Shown: positions 8,047 through 17,492, counted from the first letter of the stretch. The stretch is 64,000 bases of DNA from JBBQFI01 sp038321775 (GCA_038321775.1 JBBQFI010000003.1:245723-309722); one strand, 5' to 3'. A program made the numbers and translations. The notes: a model not told the origin generated them from the sequence alone.

Positions 8047-8060
8047 AAGAGCTCCTTCAT

Positions 8061-8459
8061 TTATCCGCGACTGCCGATGACGATGCCAGCAACGATCAGT
8101 GCAACTCCTACTACTTTAGGAATAGTGACCGGTTCATGAAATAGAACTGCACTCAAAATTAACACGAACAAAAAGGACAGGCTCATAAAGGGATAAGCAT
8201 AGCTCAGTTCAAACTTCGTCATGGCTGCCATCCAGCAGAGGAATGCTAAAAAGCCGGCTGCCATCCCGCTCATGATCCACGGATTCCAGATCATACTGAT
8301 CAGGAAAACTATCTTCTGTGAGAACGCGGCAGGCAAAACGCCCGCCTTAGAGACTTGCCATTTGAGAACGATCTGGCCGAAAACCGTAAAAAGGACTGTC
8401 CCGAGGATATAGGCAAAGCCTGCGACCACGTCTGGAGTTGATTGATTTAATCTATTCAC
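8061..8459 (-). CDS. EamA/SMR-like small transporter (ArnE/F-like)
   Basis: A 132-residue protein with four hydrophobic helices; LFTVFGQIVLKWQ resembles the first helix of SMR/EamA half-transporters and FELSYAYPFMSLSFLFVLILSAVLFHEP matches the helix 3-4 junction. Proteins of this size and type (ArnE/ArnF) flip polyprenyl-phosphate-linked amino sugars. Its position just upstream of an amino-sugar aminotransferase fits that role, but the substrate is inferred. Confidence 0.75.
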   Translation of the reverse strand: MNRLNQSTPDVVAGFAYILGTVLFTVFGQIVLKWQVSKAGVLPAAFSQKIVFLISMIWNPWIMSGMAAGFLAFLCWMAAMTKFELSYAYPFMSLSFLFVLILSAVLFHEPVTIPKVVGVALIVAGIVIGSRG

Positions 8460-8564
8460 ATTTTTAAGCCATTACTCGTTACTATTGCATAGGCTAATGT
8501 AAAGGACATCCGCTATCATTAAAGAAGCGCAAGCGTCATAGGTTCTCGCAACGCGAAGTCATAG

Positions 8565-10403
8565 CTACATGATCTTTCTAACTTTACGAACCGTAAAGGT
8601 CCTTCCTTTAAAAACTGTCTCCACCTCCACTTTGGTTTGATAGTGCTCCTGAATGTATTGAACCAACAGCGCCTTTTTGTCCTCCTGGCAAATGAGAAAG
8701 ATGTTGTCGCGGATGTAAAAGCTTTGATACAGATCATTAATTCCAAGAGATCTCAAACGATTCTGGACGAAAGGTTCCTGGTTACCCACCCCCAGTCCCA
8801 GGAATTGCATTTTGGGGGCTACGGGCCCGGCGTGGGTAGGGAGTTGAAGCGTTTGGTAGGGAAAATCTCCTCCCCACGTCACGAAAAGCTGATTTGGGCG
8901 CGGCCTTAATCGCGTCAGGTCTGCCCGGAAAATTTTCTGGTAACGGCGACAAGCGTTACTGAGCTTATTGGTGGCGTGAACTTCACCACAGAAGCAGGCA
9001 GCATAAAGTGCGTAAACAAAGAACGATAATATCGCTTTACCTATCCGTTGATTTGGAGCGGGAGACTGCCCGGCTGGCTCTTCGCGTATATGACACCACA
9101 GAACCAGCTCGGTGACGAAGAGACCACAGAGCATGACAAGCCAGACACGCAATGGAAGGTGTCTTTCAACTAAAGTAACTCCGGCGAACAAAGTTACATA
9201 CCAGAGTAGAGCAAGAACGGCGAAGCCTCGAGTTATCCTGGCACCCCATATCAGCAACAAGGCGCATAACAACAACGTTGCCATTCCGGTGTAGGATGTT
9301 AGGGAGTATTTAAGATTAGCGAAAAGCTTGTCCCAGGCGACTTTGGCTTTGGGTAACAAAGACGTTCTCTTCGATATAAACGATAAGTTTTGGAAACTGT
9401 ATACGTTAGGATCGAGATAGAACCAGGACTTCAGCATCTCAAGATCATTTCGGCTCCACCCGATCTGCTGGAATAAGGGTTGGGTGCTTTCATCCCAGAC
9501 GATTTTGTGGCGATCGATAAATTCTGCCCGGACGTGATTATAGCGATAAAACTGTTCCCACCCCGGCGACCGTTCATAGTACGCTAGTTGAGCACGATTC
9601 AATAGGACGGAAGTAAGAACGGCGCAGCAAAGTATCGGCAATAAACGGCGCAAAGTAATCGCAAACCGGGTAACCAGGAGATACGCATACAAAGGTATCA
9701 TCGACAGCAAAACCAACAGTAAGCTATAAAATCGAATAAGGCCGGCCAGGATAAGCAATCCCGAAGCGATTATTAATATGCATAGATTAATTTTCCCGGA
9801 GGCATAAGGCTTATGGAGCGTAGAATAGAGCAGTAACACGCCAGCAATCGCCAGATAACCCGAACAGATGGTGAATTGGAGACTTACAATCACCTGCAAA
9901 TAGAATAGACCAAAAAGGACGACCCATGAGATGACGGTGCTGAGGCGAGGGCTCAAGCGCGAGATCACATACCCGATGATAACGCTACTCAAAAAGAGAT
10001 ACGTGTACATGAGCGCTCCGTACCACGGAATGCCAGGGAGATCTCGGTAAAGAAACTTCAGCACCAAGCCAATGAGGAAATGTTGAAACAACAAGAATTG
10101 GCTCGGCGGATGGCCCAATCCTTTCCCGGCCGCATACATATTCATCGCGGCGTCGTCATTCGTTTGGTATTGGGCGGAGAACCATAATAAGGCTCCGGCA
10201 AACAGGAAGACATTCAGTAGCGATATGATCAAAAAGATGAAGCGAGTCTTTCGTTCACGAAATGCGGCGCCCCTCGCTCTTGAGATCCATTTCTGATACA
10301 GGGGTTCTTCAGGCATTTCGGCTGCTCTAGTTTGGATCAGCTCCTTGCGGTTTCCATCTGGATTCACAATCAGATGCCGCTCGAGGATGCGCCGCCAGCG
10401 CAC
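8565..10403 (-). CDS. Large polytopic membrane protein of the glycan cluster
   Basis: A 612-residue protein with a basic N-terminal tail of about 55 residues and about eleven membrane helices. The first long loop has QYQTNDDAAMNMYAAG, an acidic pair in the position used by GT-C glycosyltransferases, and a soluble domain makes up the last 120 residues. A GT-C-type glycosyltransferase is likely but I recognise no named family. The start may be later (for example the Met before PEEPLYQKW). It heads the reverse-strand operon and faces the forward operon across a 279-bp divergent control region. Confidence 0.55.
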   Translation of the reverse strand: MRWRRILERHLIVNPDGNRKELIQTRAAEMPEEPLYQKWISRARGAAFRERKTRFIFLIISLLNVFLFAGALLWFSAQYQTNDDAAMNMYAAGKGLGHPPSQFLLFQHFLIGLVLKFLYRDLPGIPWYGALMYTYLFLSSVIIGYVISRLSPRLSTVISWVVLFGLFYLQVIVSLQFTICSGYLAIAGVLLLYSTLHKPYASGKINLCILIIASGLLILAGLIRFYSLLLVLLSMIPLYAYLLVTRFAITLRRLLPILCCAVLTSVLLNRAQLAYYERSPGWEQFYRYNHVRAEFIDRHKIVWDESTQPLFQQIGWSRNDLEMLKSWFYLDPNVYSFQNLSFISKRTSLLPKAKVAWDKLFANLKYSLTSYTGMATLLLCALLLIWGARITRGFAVLALLWYVTLFAGVTLVERHLPLRVWLVMLCGLFVTELVLWCHIREEPAGQSPAPNQRIGKAILSFFVYALYAACFCGEVHATNKLSNACRRYQKIFRADLTRLRPRPNQLFVTWGGDFPYQTLQLPTHAGPVAPKMQFLGLGVGNQEPFVQNRLRSLGINDLYQSFYIRDNIFLICQEDKKALLVQYIQEHYQTKVEVETVFKGRTFTVRKVRKIM

Positions 10404-10495
10404 GAGACTCCTCTTTTACGGAGATGAGCGGTGGAAAGGAGGGAAACCATTTCGTCACGGTTTTTGATTGTTGGTATTGTGACTCCGCTTTTCAG

Positions 10496-10536
10496 GCGAT
10501 ATTATTCATTAAGACTCGTGGGTTGAATAATATCGC
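10496..10536. promoter_or_regulatory. Perfect 13-bp inverted repeat in the divergent intergenic region
   Basis: GCGATATTATTCA (10496-10508) and its exact reverse complement TGAATAATATCGC (10524-10536) are separated by 15 bases. It lies between the two divergent glycan operons, in the only sizeable non-coding stretch of the cluster (10404-10682). Candidate operator for a dimeric regulator, or a hairpin in the leader of the forward operon; no T-run follows, so a terminator is unlikely. Confidence 0.5.
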
Positions 10537-10682
10537 GTTGATTGACAGTAGATGTTTTTTCCCGGGAGAATTTCAATAACAAATTATGCATATGTATTCG
10601 TCAGAACCCACTACCGCACTCTCGCTCAACAAGTTCGTTGACGTGTGCCGCTGGCGCGATTGCCGAGACGGAGGACGCCCGT

Positions 10683-10916
10683 GTGGATAAATTAGAAGAA
10701 CTGATGTCGAGCATCTTGATGTGCGAGCCCGGAGATTTGCCGCCGGAGTCAACACCGCTCCGCGACATTAAAGGGTGGGATTCGCTCAAGCACGTCTTAC
10801 TCGTCGTCGGACTTGAAAAGTATTTGAATGCCCAGCTGACGGCTGAGGAAATCCAACAGATCGTCACGGTGACCGACGTGGCTCGCATCATGAGGCAGAA
10901 AGGTGCCGATGCCTAA
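10683..10916 (+). CDS. Acyl carrier protein
   Basis: A 77-residue carrier protein if started at GTG 10683. This start is chosen because GGAGGA at 10670-10675 sits seven bases upstream, and it gives the usual ACP N-terminus (DKLEELMSSIL). The phosphopantetheine-attachment site is GWDSLKHVLL, followed by the helix of acidic residues normal for the family. It would carry an acyl or aminoacyl group made by the adenylation enzyme two genes downstream. Its stop overlaps the start of the reductase gene, so the two are translationally coupled. Confidence 0.85.
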   Translation: MDKLEELMSSILMCEPGDLPPESTPLRDIKGWDSLKHVLLVVGLEKYLNAQLTAEEIQQIVTVTDVARIMRQKGADA

Positions 10917-11640
10917 ACGTTCGATCCTGGTTACTGGAGTCTCCGGAGAGATCGGAGGTTATCTTGTCGATGAACTCCTAAAGGACGACTGGATTGTCTG
11001 TGGGCTTGATCGAAAATCTCCCACGAATCTTAACCGTGCTCATTTCTCATTTCAGGAATGTGAATTGTCCGACGGCGCGGATACCGAGAGAAAGATCGAA
11101 GTATTCCACGCGCAGCATGGCGCTTTCGACGCAGTAATTAATTGCGCGGGATTAATCGCTAATTCCCCCTTGGTGTCATTCGTTGATGGTCGCCTCACGC
11201 ATCATGATTTCGGACTCTGGGATCGTGTTCTTTCGTCTTGTCTTTCGTCCGCCTTTCATGTGACGGCGTGCGCGGTGCCCAAGATGGTAGGAGCGAGCAA
11301 GAAAGGCGTGATCATTAATATTAGTTCCATTTGCAGTCGCGGTAACCCCGGACAAGCGGCTTATTCCGCGGCCAAAGGGGGACTGAATAGCCTGACGTTA
11401 GCTTTAGCGAAAGAACTTGGTCCGATGGGAATACGTGTCATCGCGCTCGCTCCAGGTTACTTCGAGACTACTTCGACCCGCGAGAACGTCCCTGCCGCTC
11501 GTCTCAAGGAAATCAAGCACGCTGTCCCGCTCAAGCGACTCGGTAAAATCGAAGAAGTCTTTTCCGCGGTGAAGTTCATCCTTGGTAACACATACATAAA
11601 TGGGACCGTGATCGACCTGGACGGAGGCTTGACGCTTTGA
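10909..11640 (+). CDS. Short-chain dehydrogenase/reductase (FabG-like)
   Basis: A Rossmann-fold NAD(P)-dependent oxidoreductase of about 243 residues. The cofactor loop is TGVSGEIGG, NCAG marks strand 4, the catalytic Ser lies in NISSICSRG and the Tyr-Lys pair in AYSAAKGG. The end IDLDGGLTL is typical of FabG-type enzymes. ATG 10909, eight bases inside the acyl carrier gene, is preferred over GTG 10903, with AGAAAGG as ribosome site. It probably reduces a carrier- or nucleotide-bound keto group during modification of the glycan. Confidence 0.85.
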   Translation: MPKRSILVTGVSGEIGGYLVDELLKDDWIVCGLDRKSPTNLNRAHFSFQECELSDGADTERKIEVFHAQHGAFDAVINCAGLIANSPLVSFVDGRLTHHDFGLWDRVLSSCLSSAFHVTACAVPKMVGASKKGVIINISSICSRGNPGQAAYSAAKGGLNSLTLALAKELGPMGIRVIALAPGYFETTSTRENVPAARLKEIKHAVPLKRLGKIEEVFSAVKFILGNTYINGTVIDLDGGLTL

Positions 11641-13172
11641 GCAGCTACTCGCACAACGTTTACGACGTATTTAGGAAAATGGTGGAAGCGCGTTCCGATC
11701 ACGCTGCGCTAATCTGGTCCGAACGAGAGGTAGTAACGTTTGTTGAGCTGGATCGACTCTCGAGCAAAGCCGCCTCGTATCTTCAGCAGCAAGGTGTTCA
11801 TAAGGGCGATCGCGTTTGTATTCGTTTGGAGAAATGCACGCTGGCTTACGCTTTGATCATCGCGTGTTTAAAGATCGGTGCGCCTTACTTTGTCGTTGAC
11901 CCGTCGAATCCTGCGGCGCGCGTTTCCCAGATACTCGACAAGTGCAAACCAGCTCTTGTCTTCTCCGCGAAAGAGGCACCGCTGGATCTGACGGGTTATC
12001 GCCTGATCGTAATCGATCCAGAAGATCAGTTCGCGGCTATCGACGGCGAAGGCACTCTTGAGTTGAAAGACGATATTGTCGGGACGGATGCGGCCTACAT
12101 CATGTTCACGTCCGGGTCGACCGGATCTCCAAAGGGTGCAATCATGTCGCACGAAAACTTGTTGATTTTCATTCAATGGGCTCGCGCGGAATTTTCGATT
12201 ACGGCAAACGATGTTTTTACTAACGTAAATCCACTGTTCTTCGATAATTCTGTTTTTGATTTCTATGCCAGCGTTATGAACGGCGCCTCACTCGTTCCCT
12301 TCGAAGCCGAAACGATGCGCGATCCTTATCGCGTCCTTCAACGGATCGATGAATTGCGATGCACGATCTACTTCTCTGTGCCTTCATTACTTATTTACTT
12401 TCAGACCCTGAAACTGATTACACCTTCGTCTTTTACTCATACCCGCAGCATTATTTTTGGTGGCGAAGGATATCCGAAAGCCAAGCTTAAAACTTTGTTT
12501 GAATGCCTCCATCCGCGCGTGGAGCTCGTAAATGTTTACGGGCCGACTGAGTGCACTTGTATTTGTTCCACCTATCGCGTGACTGAGGCCGACTTTGAAA
12601 CCCTCGACGGTTATCCTCCACTTGGTGGACCAATCTCTAACTTCTCCTTTAGTATACTAAACGAGCGAGACGAAGCAGTTGCCGCGGGTGAGACAGGTGA
12701 ATTGTATCTCGGGGGACCTTGTGTCGGGCTTGGATATTTCGGGGAACCGGAACTCACACAAAGGTCGTTTGTTCAAAACCCTCTCAACTCACAGTATCAT
12801 GAACGCGTCTATCGTACGGGCGACCTCGTCAGTCATTCAAAGGAAGACGATAAGGTCCATTTCGTCGGTCGCAGTGATAGCCAGATCAAACACCAGGGTT
12901 ACCGCATCGAGTTAGGGGAGATTGAACACGCACTTTGTCGTATCGCCGATGTGGATGAGGCGGTAGCGCTTCATACTACGCGAGACGGCATCAGTTTCAT
13001 TGTAGCTGTAGTGGCTTCCGGGAATGGGCTTCAACCCAACGCAATTCGAAGGGAAGTATCGAAGATAGTTCCAGCGTACATGGTGCCGGGCCGGATTGAT
13101 GTCCTTGATCGATTGCCGAAAAATTCAAGTGGCAAGATAGACCGCAGGCTTCTGAAAACGAGCTACTGCTGA
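11637..13172 (+). CDS. AMP-dependent adenylation enzyme (amino-acid adenylation/DltA-like)
   Basis: A 511-residue ANL-superfamily enzyme that activates a carboxylate with ATP and loads it on a carrier thiol. All core motifs are visible: TSGSTGSPKGA (A3), NVYGPTEC (A5), GELYLGG, YRTGD (A7), HQGYRIELGEIE (A8) and the C-terminal lysine in NSSGKIDRR (A10). The length is that of free-standing adenylation proteins such as DltA. It starts at TTG 11637, overlapping the stop of the reductase gene by three bases, with GGAGG about ten bases upstream. With the carrier protein three genes form a loading module; the substrate is unknown. Confidence 0.88.
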   Translation: MSSYSHNVYDVFRKMVEARSDHAALIWSEREVVTFVELDRLSSKAASYLQQQGVHKGDRVCIRLEKCTLAYALIIACLKIGAPYFVVDPSNPAARVSQILDKCKPALVFSAKEAPLDLTGYRLIVIDPEDQFAAIDGEGTLELKDDIVGTDAAYIMFTSGSTGSPKGAIMSHENLLIFIQWARAEFSITANDVFTNVNPLFFDNSVFDFYASVMNGASLVPFEAETMRDPYRVLQRIDELRCTIYFSVPSLLIYFQTLKLITPSSFTHTRSIIFGGEGYPKAKLKTLFECLHPRVELVNVYGPTECTCICSTYRVTEADFETLDGYPPLGGPISNFSFSILNERDEAVAAGETGELYLGGPCVGLGYFGEPELTQRSFVQNPLNSQYHERVYRTGDLVSHSKEDDKVHFVGRSDSQIKHQGYRIELGEIEHALCRIADVDEAVALHTTRDGISFIVAVVASGNGLQPNAIRREVSKIVPAYMVPGRIDVLDRLPKNSSGKIDRRLLKTSYC

Positions 13173-13175
13173 GTT

Positions 13176-14093
13176 ATGAAAATCTCTGTTGTTACGACAC
13201 TCTATAATTCAGCGCCGTATGTTACAGAGTTTGTGAATCGCGCCAGGGCTGAGCTAACAAAACTGACGGACGATTACGAGATCCTACTTGTGGACGACGG
13301 ATCTCCGGACGATTCATTACGAATAGCTTTGACGTTATTGCCAACGGAACCGCATCTAAGGATCGTGGAATTGTCGCGGAATTTCGGTCATCATAAGGCA
13401 ATTATGACCGGGCTCGAACATGCAACCGGCGACCTGATTTTTTTGATCGATGTTGACCTGGAAGAACCGCCCGAATTGTTAGGCGAATTTTTCCAAACAC
13501 TCCAAAGTGAAAAGCAGGATGTGGTCTTCGGTTTTCAAAAGACCCGCAAAGGAGCATTACTGGAAAGGCTTGGCGGACATCTGGCCTGGAGATTTCTAAA
13601 TCTCTTTCTCCCGGTTAAAATCCCCTATCATCACAGTACTATTCGGTTAATGACGCGCGACTATGTTAACGCTCTCGTTCAGCACAAGGAGCATAAGACG
13701 GCTATCGGCGGCCTTTGGGTAATGACCGGTTTTAAACAACAGGGTGTCGAATTTAGGAAAGGTTCCCGCGGTCAAACGAGCTACAGTGTGAGCAGGCGGC
13801 TGGTTGCATTATTGGATAGCATTACGTCCTTCAGTGAATTACCGCTTTTTATCATCTTTTATACAGGTTGTGTGGTGATTCTTGGCTCGATGATTATGGG
13901 TGTATTGCTAATCGTTAGGCGCCTTAACGGTTATTTACTTGAAGGCTGGGCCTCGACTATTGTCTTGATAACGTTTTTCGGAGGTTTGACTGTTTTTTCC
14001 ATCGGAGTCGTCGGGCTTTACGTCTCGCGAATCTTTATCGAGACCAAAGGACGTCCTTATACACTTATCCGAAAAATTCATGGCCAAAGATAA
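13176..14093 (+). CDS. GT2 family glycosyltransferase (polyprenyl-phosphate type, GtrB-like)
   Basis: A 305-residue enzyme with an N-terminal GT-A domain (ISVVTTLYNSAPYV, ILLVDDGSPDDS, and the DVDLEEPPE motif) and two C-terminal membrane helices (about residues 225-247 and 262-285). This layout is that of dolichyl/undecaprenyl-phosphate sugar transferases such as GtrB and ArnC, which charge the lipid carrier for later GT-C enzymes. Such enzymes are encoded at both ends of this cluster. It starts three bases after the adenylation gene. Confidence 0.85.
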   Translation: MKISVVTTLYNSAPYVTEFVNRARAELTKLTDDYEILLVDDGSPDDSLRIALTLLPTEPHLRIVELSRNFGHHKAIMTGLEHATGDLIFLIDVDLEEPPELLGEFFQTLQSEKQDVVFGFQKTRKGALLERLGGHLAWRFLNLFLPVKIPYHHSTIRLMTRDYVNALVQHKEHKTAIGGLWVMTGFKQQGVEFRKGSRGQTSYSVSRRLVALLDSITSFSELPLFIIFYTGCVVILGSMIMGVLLIVRRLNGYLLEGWASTIVLITFFGGLTVFSIGVVGLYVSRIFIETKGRPYTLIRKIHGQR

Positions 14094-14802
14094 TAACAGG
14101 ACAGCCGACGCTGAAGTAGCGATTAAGGAACACTACGCCGATTTCTATTCGGAAAGAAACCCGAACAAGGTTTATCCGGTGGAGTTCGTCGTCCGAACGC
14201 TGCTTGGAACCTATCCTCAGCTCAAGGTTGACCGGTCGACCTTTCGTGGCGCAAAGGTTCTTGATCTTGGATTCGGCGACGGGCGCAACATGCCTCTTCT
14301 GCACGATCTGGGGTTCAGGGTTTATGGAGTTGAAATTTCAGAGGAGATTTGTCTTTTGACGAAAAAGCGCATGGAGAAACTTCGCGTGCCCGTGCAAGTC
14401 GAGACAGGATCCAATTCACGCATACCTTTTGGTGACGAAGTGTTCGATTTCGTTCTGGCTTGTCATTCCTGCTACTATGTAAACTCCGGCGAAACCTTCG
14501 CGGACAATCTTCGCGAGATAGTGCGAGTCCTGCGAAAGGGCGGACGCTTCATTTTTTCTTTGGCAAAAACCGATAGTTACGTTTTGCAGGACGCAATATC
14601 GTTGGGAAGCGGCCTGTATGAAATCGCCCGCGACCCTTACGGCCTGCGCAACGGCGGTATCTTTCGCGCTTTTGCTTCGAGGCAGGAGATAATGGATGAG
14701 TTGGGGAGCAACTTTAGCGAGTTTTCGCTAGGTCTTTGCGAAAACGACTTTTACGGTATCTACGAGAAGGTCTGGATTGGGACCTGTGTCAAAACGACTT
14801 AA
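14080..14802 (+). CDS. Class I SAM-dependent methyltransferase
   Basis: A 240-residue protein with the SAM-binding VLDLGFGDGRN motif (about residue 65) and the acidic end of strand 2 in YGVEIS, followed by FDFVLACHSCYYV. The substrate is probably a sugar or lipid-linked intermediate, judged only by its place in the glycan operon. It starts 14 bases inside the glycosyltransferase gene, showing tight coupling. Confidence 0.8.
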   Translation: MAKDNNRTADAEVAIKEHYADFYSERNPNKVYPVEFVVRTLLGTYPQLKVDRSTFRGAKVLDLGFGDGRNMPLLHDLGFRVYGVEISEEICLLTKKRMEKLRVPVQVETGSNSRIPFGDEVFDFVLACHSCYYVNSGETFADNLREIVRVLRKGGRFIFSLAKTDSYVLQDAISLGSGLYEIARDPYGLRNGGIFRAFASRQEIMDELGSNFSEFSLGLCENDFYGIYEKVWIGTCVKTT

Positions 14803-14822
14803 AGTGGAAAGATAACGCAGGC

Positions 14823-15497
14823 ATGTCCAAAATCGTAATATTTGGGGTCGGTCGAGGTGCGAACGTCGCGACGAGGTATCTTAGCGACGATAGCCCGCAC
14901 GACATCGTTGCATACACGGTCGACGACGATTACGCCGATCAGAAGGAATTCATGGGTCGTCCGGTGATTCCATTCTCGCGCATCGAGAAGGAGATTCCTC
15001 CTGCGGAATGCCAGATGTTTATCCTCCTTGGATTCCAAAAAATGAACGCAGTGCGAGCAGAGAAGTTTGTGGCGGCTAAACAAAAAGGTTACTCACTTGC
15101 GAGCTATATAAGCTCGCGCGCTTTAATTTCGGGCAAGCCGCAGATAGGCGAAAATTGTTTTATCCTGGAAGGTAACATTCTTAACTACGATGTAACAATC
15201 GGTAACGATGTAGTGATGTGGTCGGGTAACCACGTGGGCGACCTGTCGAAGATCGAAGACCATGTCTTTATTTCTTCGCAGGTGGTTCTTTCGGGAGAAG
15301 TATCGATTGGCGCGAATTCGTTTCTGGGTGTCAACGCGACGATTTCGAATCACGTCTGTGTCGGCGCGCGCAGTTACATTGGCGCTAATACCCTCGTTGC
15401 TCAGGACACGCCACCGGACAGCGTGTATGTGACAAAAGGGACGGCCAAGATCGATCAAATCGATAGCCTTCGATTTTTGCAGATGATTAAATCGTGA
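14823..15497 (+). CDS. NeuD/PglD-like sugar O- or N-acyltransferase (left-handed beta-helix)
   Basis: A 224-residue protein with an N-terminal Rossmann-like lobe (KIVIFGVGRGANVATRYL) and a C-terminal hexapeptide-repeat helix (IGENCFILEGNILNYDVTIGN onward). This is the PglD/NeuD architecture, which acetylates amino-sugar nucleotides; an aminotransferase for such a sugar is encoded in the divergent operon. ATG 14823 is chosen over the longer frame from 14736 because it gives the family N-terminus and does not overlap the methyltransferase. Confidence 0.85.
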   Translation: MSKIVIFGVGRGANVATRYLSDDSPHDIVAYTVDDDYADQKEFMGRPVIPFSRIEKEIPPAECQMFILLGFQKMNAVRAEKFVAAKQKGYSLASYISSRALISGKPQIGENCFILEGNILNYDVTIGNDVVMWSGNHVGDLSKIEDHVFISSQVVLSGEVSIGANSFLGVNATISNHVCVGARSYIGANTLVAQDTPPDSVYVTKGTAKIDQIDSLRFLQMIKS

Positions 15498-15517
15498 AAA
15501 CATTTCCCAAAGTCTGA

Positions 15518-16567
15518 ATGAAACAGGAACTCCTCGAAGTCTATGTCTGTCCTGTGACCCATTCGCGGTTGCGTGTTTCAGGAACGGAAACGGAGGAAAT
15601 AAGCGAAGGGGAGCTTACAACGCCGAACGGCTTGCGTTACAAGGTGCGGAAGGGCATCCCACAATTTTTGCCAACTGGTTTGCTTAGCGAGGCAGAACAG
15701 GAAACTCAGGCAGAGTATGATTCCACCGCCGAGCAAAAATATGACGCGGCGGTGGATTGGCTGTTTCGAAGCTTCTACGAGGACGAAGATAAAGTCCGCG
15801 AACAAATGATCGATCTCTTACGTCTGACTCCTAACGCAAGGGTGTTGGAGATAGGTTCGGGTACCGGACGGGACTCCTATCGCATCGCGCGGAAGCTTGG
15901 CGAGCAAGGCGAGTTTTTCGTTCAAGATCTTTCGGAACAAATGGTGTTGAAGACGCGCGAGCGACTTGGTGCTGAAAGCAAGAAGTTCGGGCTTTCGGCA
16001 AAGATCATCCACTACTTTGTTTCCACTGCGCGATTTCTACCTTTTCCCGATGGGTACTTTGATGCGGTCTTTCATTTCGGGGGTTTTAACAATTTCAGCG
16101 AACCGAAGAAGACACTCGCAGAGATAGCGCGTGTCGTGAAACAAGGTGGACGAGTGGTGGTAGGTGATGAATCGCTTCCACCGTGGCTTGAGGGAACAGA
16201 ATTCGGCGAGATGATTATTACAAATAATCCGCTTTTTAAGCACAAGCTACCTCTGGAATCTGTCCCACTGAATGCGCGCGATGTTACCGTGCGCTGGGTC
16301 TTAGGCGGATGCTTCTACTTGATCGACTTCAAAGTAGGCGATAGTCCGCCACCGGTCGATATCGATCTGCCACACAAAGGTTGGCGCGGAGGAACAATGA
16401 GAAGCCGATATTATGGTCAACTAGAAGGCGTCACACCGGAAGCAAAGGAGATGGCTATATCCGCGGCCAAGGCAGAAGGTGTAAGTGTCCATGAATGGCT
16501 CGACTCGCTTGTGCGTAAGACGGTGAAATTCGATGGCGAGCTAGTGCCGAAAGATCGGAGTAAATGA
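15518..16567 (+). CDS. Methyltransferase with N-terminal Trm112-like domain
   Basis: A 349-residue protein. Residues 1-50 resemble the Trm112/YcaR zinc-ribbon-like fold (VYVCPVTHSRL and YKVRKGIPQFLP), although only one of the usual cysteines is kept. Residues 105-240 are a class I methyltransferase (VLEIGSGTGRDS, DAVFHFGGFNNF). The C-terminal 100 residues are extra. It is the second methyltransferase of the operon, so two methylated positions in the glycan, or N-methylation of the amino sugar, are possible. Confidence 0.75.
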   Translation: MKQELLEVYVCPVTHSRLRVSGTETEEISEGELTTPNGLRYKVRKGIPQFLPTGLLSEAEQETQAEYDSTAEQKYDAAVDWLFRSFYEDEDKVREQMIDLLRLTPNARVLEIGSGTGRDSYRIARKLGEQGEFFVQDLSEQMVLKTRERLGAESKKFGLSAKIIHYFVSTARFLPFPDGYFDAVFHFGGFNNFSEPKKTLAEIARVVKQGGRVVVGDESLPPWLEGTEFGEMIITNNPLFKHKLPLESVPLNARDVTVRWVLGGCFYLIDFKVGDSPPPVDIDLPHKGWRGGTMRSRYYGQLEGVTPEAKEMAISAAKAEGVSVHEWLDSLVRKTVKFDGELVPKDRSK

Positions 16568-17469
16568 ATTGGCGAAAGCTTGGTCATGTATTCCAACCGT
16601 CGGGTGAATTCGATTGGGCGCGATCTCACGCGGCGAATCCTACTCCTGAGCATGTGGAAGGTAACATATTTCGCATCTACTTCAGCGCACGAGATTCAGG
16701 TAATAGGTCGGGCATCGGATATGTCGTTGTAGAGTTATCTGATGACAAGTTGAAAGTGGTGGAAGTTCCAGAGGATCCAGTATTGCGCCCCGGAGACCTC
16801 GGTATGTTCGACGATTGTGGAGCATCCATCGGTTGCATTCTCCCTGTCGGTGACAAGCGTTACTTATATTATATGGGCTGGAATCTGGCGGTAACCGTGC
16901 CTTGGAAAAACGCGCTTGGTCTGGCGGTGAGCGATTCCGCTCATGGCCCGTTTCAGCGTTGGTCGCGGTTTCCGATCGTGCCGCTCGATGAGACGGATCC
17001 TTATACTATTTCATATCCCTGGGTGATGCACGAGGGTGGTCGCTACCGAATGTGGTACGGCTCAAACCTTCGCTGGGGTTCGCAAAAGAAGGACATGATG
17101 CATGTTATTAAGTATGCAGAATCTTCCGATGCGGTGCACTGGGAGAAGAAGGACCGGGTCGTTATCGACTCGAATTCACCGGAGGAAAACGCAATCTGCA
17201 AACCTACCGTTATGCGAGATGCCAACCGTTATCGAATGTGGTTTTGCAGCCGCGGAGATAAGTACCGAATTCAATACGCCGAGTCGAACGATGGATTGAC
17301 ATGGCGGCGGCTTGGACAGGATAAAGGCATTGATGTGTCAGCGGAGGGGTGGGATTCAGAGATGATTGAATATCCGTGTGTCTTTGATCATCGCGATCGC
17401 CGCTATCTCCTTTATTGTGGAAATGATTTTGGAGCGACCGGTTTTGGAATTGCAATTCGAGAGAAGTGA
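16564..17469 (+). CDS. Five-bladed beta-propeller glycosidase/transferase-like protein (GH43/GH130-like fold)
   Basis: A 301-residue protein built of repeated blades: RIYFSARDSGNRSGIGYVV, RYLYYMGWNL, RYRMWYGSNL, YRMWFCSRGDKYRIQYAES and RYLLYCGND. The recurring (R)Y-x-M/L-W/Y pattern is that of GH32/43/62/68/130 propellers. Proteins like this are frequent in O-antigen loci without known activity. It overlaps the previous gene by four bases (ATGA). Confidence 0.7.
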   Translation: MNWRKLGHVFQPSGEFDWARSHAANPTPEHVEGNIFRIYFSARDSGNRSGIGYVVVELSDDKLKVVEVPEDPVLRPGDLGMFDDCGASIGCILPVGDKRYLYYMGWNLAVTVPWKNALGLAVSDSAHGPFQRWSRFPIVPLDETDPYTISYPWVMHEGGRYRMWYGSNLRWGSQKKDMMHVIKYAESSDAVHWEKKDRVVIDSNSPEENAICKPTVMRDANRYRMWFCSRGDKYRIQYAESNDGLTWRRLGQDKGIDVSAEGWDSEMIEYPCVFDHRDRRYLLYCGNDFGATGFGIAIREK

Positions 17470-17492
17470 AATCGCACCGTTAGGCCCGATTT

